A DNA stretch of 40,872 nucleotides from JAGQOZ01 sp041399205 (GTDB taxonomy: Bacteria > Planctomycetota > Planctomycetia > Pirellulales > Pirellulaceae), in the NCBI GenBank assembly GCA_041399205.1, contig JAWKTK010000038.1:1-40872 (forward strand). Reading direction: 5' to 3'. Position 1 is the stretch's first letter. Each line of letters begins with the position of its first letter. The translations under genes were made by a program, and so were the position numbers. Under the pieces are notes generated by a model, which worked only from the letters and a program-made list of their open reading frames with translations, was not told where the DNA came from and made no database searches. Positions 36,785 to 40,872 of the stretch are shown piece after piece.

Positions 36785-38272
36785 ATGTTGTTGGACGAAT
36801 TTCAAAAACTATCGCATCGGCCCAAGGTTCTGGTGCTGGGCGATCTCATGCTGGATCGCTACACATCGGGCTGACCAACCGCATTAGCCAAGAAGCGCCG
36901 ATGCTGGTCCTGAAAGCTGCTCAGCAAGAAGATAAACTAGGCGGCGGCTGGTGTTGCTCATATGCTGGCAGCCTTAGACACTGAAGTCGTGTGCATGGGC
37001 GTGCGAGGTAACGATGCGGCAGGCGATTGCTTGATCGATTTGCTTCGAACCGCAGGCATTTGCGAATCGTACGTCTTGGCAGAATCAGATCGCCCAACCA
37101 CGCTAAAGCAGCGATTCGTGGGTCGATCCGGTTCGGGCCTGCCGAGCCAGGTGTTGCGAGTCGACACGGAAGTGACCAGCGCCATCAACACAGACTCGCA
37201 GACTCATTTTCTGATGGCACTAACACACATCATTCCTACCGTGGACGCCGTGATCATTTCTGATTACGACAAAGGCGTGTGCACGGAAGCATTGCTAACC
37301 GCCTGCATCCAGCAATGCAACGAACATTCCGTGCCCGTGTTGGTAGATCCGGGGCGGAACCGGCCCGTGTCCATCTATCGTGGCGCCACGCTGATTAAGC
37401 CGAATCGAGTGGAAACGCAGCTGGCCGTTAGCCAATCGATTGTCACTACCAGCGACGCGATGTCCGCCGGGCGTCAGCTGTGCCAAGACAACAACAGCCA
37501 TCGGCCGTCATCACATTAGATTCAGACGGAATGTGTTATGTGAACCAAGCTGGTGAAAGCGAATTCGTCCCCGCGATGTCTCGAGCCGTGTTTGATATTA
37601 CCGGTGCCGGTGACATGGTGATTTCCGTGCTGGGTTTGTAGCAGCGTCTCGGCTTTCGCCAGCGTGGCGATTCCAGCTGGCCAACGTAGCCGCCGGCATG
37701 GAAGTAGACCGAGCGGGTGTGGCGGTGTTGTGTCGCGAAGAAATTGAACAAGAACTTGGCCAGTTGGCTGGATCGGCTAATCGCAAACAGGTGTCGGCGC
37801 GGCAAGCCGCAAGACTGGCCGAAGACTATCGCCGACGAGGTCATCGTGTGGTGTTTACCAACGGTTGTTTTGATCTGTTGCACGTGGGTCACGTTTCCTA
37901 TTTGGAGGAAAAGGCGGCTCGACAAGGTGATGTGCTATTCGTGGGTGTCAACAGTGACGCCAGTGTTCGTCGGCTGAAGGGACCAAGTCGTCCGTGATTT
38001 GTGAAGTGGACCGTTCGGCCATTCTTTCGGCCTTGGCGTGCGTTGATCACGTGATTGTCTTTGATGACGATACTCCTTGCCAACTGCTGCATGACATTCG
38101 GCCCGACATCTTGGTCAAGGGCGGCACGTACCGTCGAGAAGAAGTAGTGGGTTACGAAATTGTTGAAGCGTACGGCGGGGAAATTCGGTTGATGAACGTG
38201 GTCGAAGGAGTCTCTACCACTCGGATCATTGGTTCGCTGGCCAAAAACACTCAGCTGAAAAAGGCAGGCTAA
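36785..38272 (+). pseudogene. hldE: bifunctional heptose kinase/adenylyltransferase HldE, five frameshifts
   Basis: ADP-heptose synthesis enzyme, broken in this sequence. The kinase domain starts PKVLVLGDLMLDRYTSG, passes TNRISQEAPMLVLKA, GVRGNDAAGDC and VDAVIISDYDKGVCTEALL, and ends with the catalytic DITGAGD. The adenylyltransferase domain carries FTNGCFDLLHVGHVSYL and DILVKGGTY. Frame changes lie near 36871, 36947, 37489, 37633 and 37994, each explained by one base (mostly a deletion; the second could be a two-base loss). Across each break the protein sequence continues without loss of conserved residues. The repaired product would be about 500 residues. Three bases later the WaaE-like gene starts, so they form an operon for LPS core synthesis. 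Confidence 0.85.
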
Positions 38273-38274
38273 TC

Positions 38275-39087
38275 ATGAGTGAGAATCTAACCGTCTTAAT
38301 TCCCTGTCGCAACGAACAAAACAATATTCGTGAATGTATTGAATCGGCTCGCCTCATTGCCGACGAAATTCTGATCGCGGATTCGCTGTCCGATGATCAT
38401 ACGCTGGAAATCGTTCGAGCCGTCGGTGGCTGTCGAATCATCCAACGCGAATTTGTGGACATGGGCAATTTCAAGAATTGGGCCATTCCTCAGGCCGCCC
38501 ATGCGTGGGTTTTTGTTCTGGATGCCGACGAACGCGTCACGCCCGAATTGGCCACAGAAATCAACACGCTCAAGCAATCTGGTCTACGCAAAAAGGCGTA
38601 TTGGGTTTACCGCCGCAATCATTTCATGGGGCATCCGGTGCGGTTTGGCGGTTGGGCGGCGGATAAAGTGATTCGGCTATTTCGGCGAGACGATTGTCGG
38701 TACTTGGAATACACCGATCATACGGAAGTCGATATCGCCAAATCAGAAACGGGCACGCTTCGCCAAAAGATGGTGCATTTCACTTGTTGGGACTTTGAAC
38801 AATACTTACGTAAGACTCAGCGTTATACCGATCAACAAGCGGAACTCTGGTTCCAGAATCAAAAACCGTTTCGCTTTTTCAAGTTGGCTACCGTGGGTCC
38901 GGCCAGGTTTGCTCGGGACTATCTGTTGCGACTCGGTTTTCTTGATGGAGCGGTTGGATTTCAATTGGCTGCACTAACGGGCTTTTATTCGTTTCTTAAG
39001 CAAGCAAAACTGTGGCATAAGTATTACGCCGCAAATCCCCCTCGAGATGCAGATTGGACCGACACGCCGGACAGACGCGCGGCATAG
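38275..39087 (+). CDS. glycosyltransferase family 2 (WaaE-like)
   Basis: A 270-residue cytosolic glycosyltransferase. ENLTVLIPCRNEQNNIRECIES is the GT2 start; DEILIADSLSDDHT binds the nucleotide and FVLDADERVTPEL carries the DxD-type metal site. GNFKNWAI and NHFMGHPVRFGGW match the WaaE/KdtX group, which adds glucose to the LPS inner core. It is two bases after the hldE stop, supporting a role in LPS core assembly. The donor and acceptor are inferred only from the group. Confidence 0.88.
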   Translation: MSENLTVLIPCRNEQNNIRECIESARLIADEILIADSLSDDHTLEIVRAVGGCRIIQREFVDMGNFKNWAIPQAAHAWVFVLDADERVTPELATEINTLKQSGLRKKAYWVYRRNHFMGHPVRFGGWAADKVIRLFRRDDCRYLEYTDHTEVDIAKSETGTLRQKMVHFTCWDFEQYLRKTQRYTDQQAELWFQNQKPFRFFKLATVGPARFARDYLLRLGFLDGAVGFQLAALTGFYSFLKQAKLWHKYYAANPPRDADWTDTPDRRAA

Positions 39088-39146
39088 CATTCGCGTAATA
39101 CACTGCTCGCCGCACATTCATCCGCACTGAAGACGGTGAAATTAAA

Positions 39147-39596
39147 ATGAAAATCCGTAAGGCTTCGCTCAGCGATTTGGATACGATTGTTGACTTTAAT
39201 CTTTGTTTGGCCCAAGAAACCGAACAGAAACAGTTGGATCAAGAAACGGTCACAAAGGGCGTTGCCAATCTGCTGTCCAATCCCTCGCGAGGCGAATATT
39301 TTGTGGCGGAAATTGATGACTCGGTTGTCGGACAATTGATGTACACCAACGAATGGAGCGACTGGCGGAATGGCAACATCCTCTGGATTCAAAGCGTATA
39401 CGTTCATCGCGACTACCGTCGCCGAGGTGTTTTTCGAGCGTTATGCGAACACCTACATCGTTACGCGGACGAATCTACGGATGCAATCGGTCTTCGGCTT
39501 TATGTCGAAGTTAACAATTCGAACGCACAGGCCACTTATGAGAACCTGGGATTCGATACTCCGGGTTATGCGGTTATGGAGCGACTATTCCGCTAA
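39147..39596 (+). CDS. GNAT-family N-acetyltransferase
   Basis: A 149-residue protein with the GNAT fold: MKIRKASLSDLDTIVDFN at the start, WIQSVYVHRDYRRRGVFRALCEHL (the acetyl-CoA-binding R/Q-x-x-G-x-G/A region, here RRRGVF) near residues 75-97, and YVEVNNSNAQATYENLGF near residue 115. It probably transfers an acetyl group to an amine of a small molecule or protein. The substrate is unknown. It follows the WaaE-like gene by 60 bases on the same strand. Confidence 0.88.
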   Translation: MKIRKASLSDLDTIVDFNLCLAQETEQKQLDQETVTKGVANLLSNPSRGEYFVAEIDDSVVGQLMYTNEWSDWRNGNILWIQSVYVHRDYRRRGVFRALCEHLHRYADESTDAIGLRLYVEVNNSNAQATYENLGFDTPGYAVMERLFR

Positions 39597-39639
39597 AATG
39601 ATGGGCTCGGCGAGGTAGACCCTAGCGGAGTCACGGAAT

Positions 39640-40506
39640 GTGAATAGGATTAAAGATTCAATACAGGCATCTTGTATTACCTCATTGACATTCCTTTCTT
39701 CACTGATTCACTTGACTATGACCAGCACGCTCGCCACCGCCAATCTGATACCCGTCCAACTTGAGCTTTTCAAGCGGCAATTGGTACTTCCTGCTTACAA
39801 TGAGGAAGAAAATCTTCCTCAGTTATTTGAATCGCTCGCCGACCTCGTTTCGTCTGGCTTCTTGCACAGCATTGTCATTGTGGACGATGGGAGTCGAGAC
39901 CGCACGGCCGAGTTGGCGGAACAGTATGCTGACTCGCTGCCCATCCAGTTGATTCGTCATGGTCGCAATCGAGGACTTGCGGCGGCCATTCGCACGGGCT
40001 TGGCCTACGCTGCCAAACATGGCGAACCGAACGGGATTGTGTTCACCATGGACAGCGATAACACGCAGCCCATTGGACTGATGCCACGAATGAGCCAGCT
40101 TGTGAGCGAAGGCAACGATGTGGTAATTGCGTCGCGCTACCGCAGCGGTGCTCGAGTGGTTGGGCTATCGCCGTTTCGACATCTCACCAGTATCGGTGCT
40201 GGTCTCATGTTCAAAACCATTCTGCCGATCCCGGGGGTTCGAGACTACACATGTGGCTATCGCGCATACCGCTGCGAATCACTCCGTGATGCATTGAATT
40301 TCTACGGTAGCGATTTTGTCAGTGAAACCGGTTTTACGTGCATGGTTGATATTCTGCTTAAGTTGCATGGACGAGGAGCTATATTTGGAGAAGCTCCAAT
40401 GATTCTTCGCTACGATCAAAAACGAGGTGCCAGCAAGATGCCGGTCTTTAAAACGATCATGCAGACGTTTCGCCTAGCGTTTCGTAGACGATTGGGGCTT
40501 CGTTAA
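39640..40506 (+). CDS. glycosyltransferase family 2 (dolichol-phosphate-mannose-synthase-like)
   Basis: A 288-residue GT2 enzyme. VLPAYNEEENLPQLFESL near residue 48, IVIVDDGSRDRTAEL near residue 78, and FTMDSDNTQP near residue 134 (DxD metal site) define the fold, and SRYRSGARVVGLSP plus DYTCGYRAYR are typical of DPM1-like proteins. There is no C-terminal membrane segment. The GTG at 39640 has GGAG nine bases upstream, but the first 46 residues are unusual for the family; an ATG at 39718 is an alternative. It probably moves a sugar to a lipid carrier or glycan. Confidence 0.85.
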   Translation: MNRIKDSIQASCITSLTFLSSLIHLTMTSTLATANLIPVQLELFKRQLVLPAYNEEENLPQLFESLADLVSSGFLHSIVIVDDGSRDRTAELAEQYADSLPIQLIRHGRNRGLAAAIRTGLAYAAKHGEPNGIVFTMDSDNTQPIGLMPRMSQLVSEGNDVVIASRYRSGARVVGLSPFRHLTSIGAGLMFKTILPIPGVRDYTCGYRAYRCESLRDALNFYGSDFVSETGFTCMVDILLKLHGRGAIFGEAPMILRYDQKRGASKMPVFKTIMQTFRLAFRRRLGLR

Positions 40507-40587
40507 TCAACCCATTCGCAATGGTGTTTGCCTTTGATCCGAAAGACGGCCAGCAGGTAAGCCCAACTCAGCTTAAAGATATCCCTC

Positions 40588-40872
40588 ATGGCAGCAAGTC
40601 AACGTTGGGCCATCGTTGGTGGCGGCATGATGGGCCTTAGCCTGGCGCATCAACTGACACAGGATGGACAATCCGTATCAATCATTGAAGCTGGTCACAA
40701 CCTTGGTGGCTTGGCCGACGCGTGGCAAGTCGGTGACATTACCTGGGACCGTCACTACCACGTGATCTTGCTGTCGGATTCTCATCTCCGAGAATTACTG
40801 GAGCAGATTGGTCTGCAAGATGAATTTCGTTGGGTAGAAACCAAAACCGGATTCTTTACCGATGGACAGTTC
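40588..40872 (+). CDS. FAD-dependent oxidoreductase, partial
   Basis: Open from the ATG at 40588 to the window edge (95 codons); the rest lies outside. The N-terminus RWAIVGGGMMGLSLAHQLTQ is a dinucleotide-binding motif (GxGxxG-type), and SIIEAGHNLGGLADAW with WDRHYHVI follows, as in amine-oxidase/protoporphyrinogen-oxidase-like flavoproteins. Next to a DPM1-like glycosyltransferase such proteins are often linked to glycan or isoprenoid metabolism. The exact function cannot be given from this part. Confidence 0.8.
   Translation, partial: MAASQRWAIVGGGMMGLSLAHQLTQDGQSVSIIEAGHNLGGLADAWQVGDITWDRHYHVILLSDSHLRELLEQIGLQDEFRWVETKTGFFTDGQF

Noticed and set aside
36785..36900. In-frame UGA in hldE read as selenocysteine, since selC is present
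   Set aside because: After the UGA near 36872 the same frame has no hldE similarity; the conserved TNRISQEAP continues in a different frame, so it is a frameshift.
1..40872. CRISPR array or prophage
   Set aside because: No regularly spaced repeats, cas genes, integrase, capsid or terminase genes are visible.

Overview
The window looks like a chromosomal segment of a planctomycete, most likely a member of the Pirellulaceae or a close relative. This is inferred from gene content: a BBP7-type outer-membrane barrel, a PEP-CTERM protein with LamG and dockerin-like repeats, an iduronate-sulfatase-type sulfatase, a PHP/CehA-like metallohydrolase, serine hydrolases of the beta-lactamase fold, a TIGR03067-like secreted protein, and Gram-negative envelope genes (lpxK, hldE, a WaaE-like glycosyltransferase). 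No rRNA, CRISPR array, prophage or intact insertion sequence was seen.

Layout. 1-1.2 kb: a PIN-domain toxin and small antitoxin-like gene, with a 5'-truncated group II intron lying against the antitoxin 3' end. 1.2-5.4 kb: a secreted PHP metallohydrolase and hemL, divergently arranged. 5.4-12.3 kb: a run on the plus strand with a broken serine hydrolase joined to glucose-dehydrogenase-like pieces, a sulfatase, a TrkA-type potassium channel and an L-fuconate dehydratase. This suggests breakdown of sulfated, fucose-containing polysaccharide. 12.3-16.9 kb: secreted proteins, including an ankyrin/serine-hydrolase protein and a PEP-CTERM protein. 17-19.7 kb: SIS-domain isomerase and ROK kinase in tandem, then a convergent sugar-phosphate isomerase/epimerase. 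20-22.5 kb: a TraB/Tiki-like protein and a BBP7 barrel followed by a strong terminator. 22.5-27 kb: a fatty acyl-AMP ligase/carrier protein/alpha-oxoamine synthase fusion, and a gene for selenocysteine tRNA (selC). 27-31.2 kb: a dicarboxylate/amino-acid symporter, dapB with a small partner gene, and thrC. 31.5-36.6 kb: a DksA-like regulator overlapping lspA, an Rrf2 regulator, icd, lpxK and a conserved unknown. 36.8-40.9 kb: a broken hldE followed by sugar-transfer genes and the start of an FAD oxidoreductase.

The two most notable items are selC, which implies a selenocysteine decoding system elsewhere in the genome, and the 1126-residue FAAL-ACP-AOS fusion, which could make an amino-ketone lipid on its own. 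A third signal cuts across the window: about thirteen single-base frameshifts, mostly deletions, in otherwise well-conserved genes. Seven of them fall in 1.6 kb (36.4-38.0 kb) across two unrelated divergent genes. That clustering favours sequence error over true gene decay, but both are possible, so genes marked as pseudogenes here should be read as 'disrupted in this sequence'.
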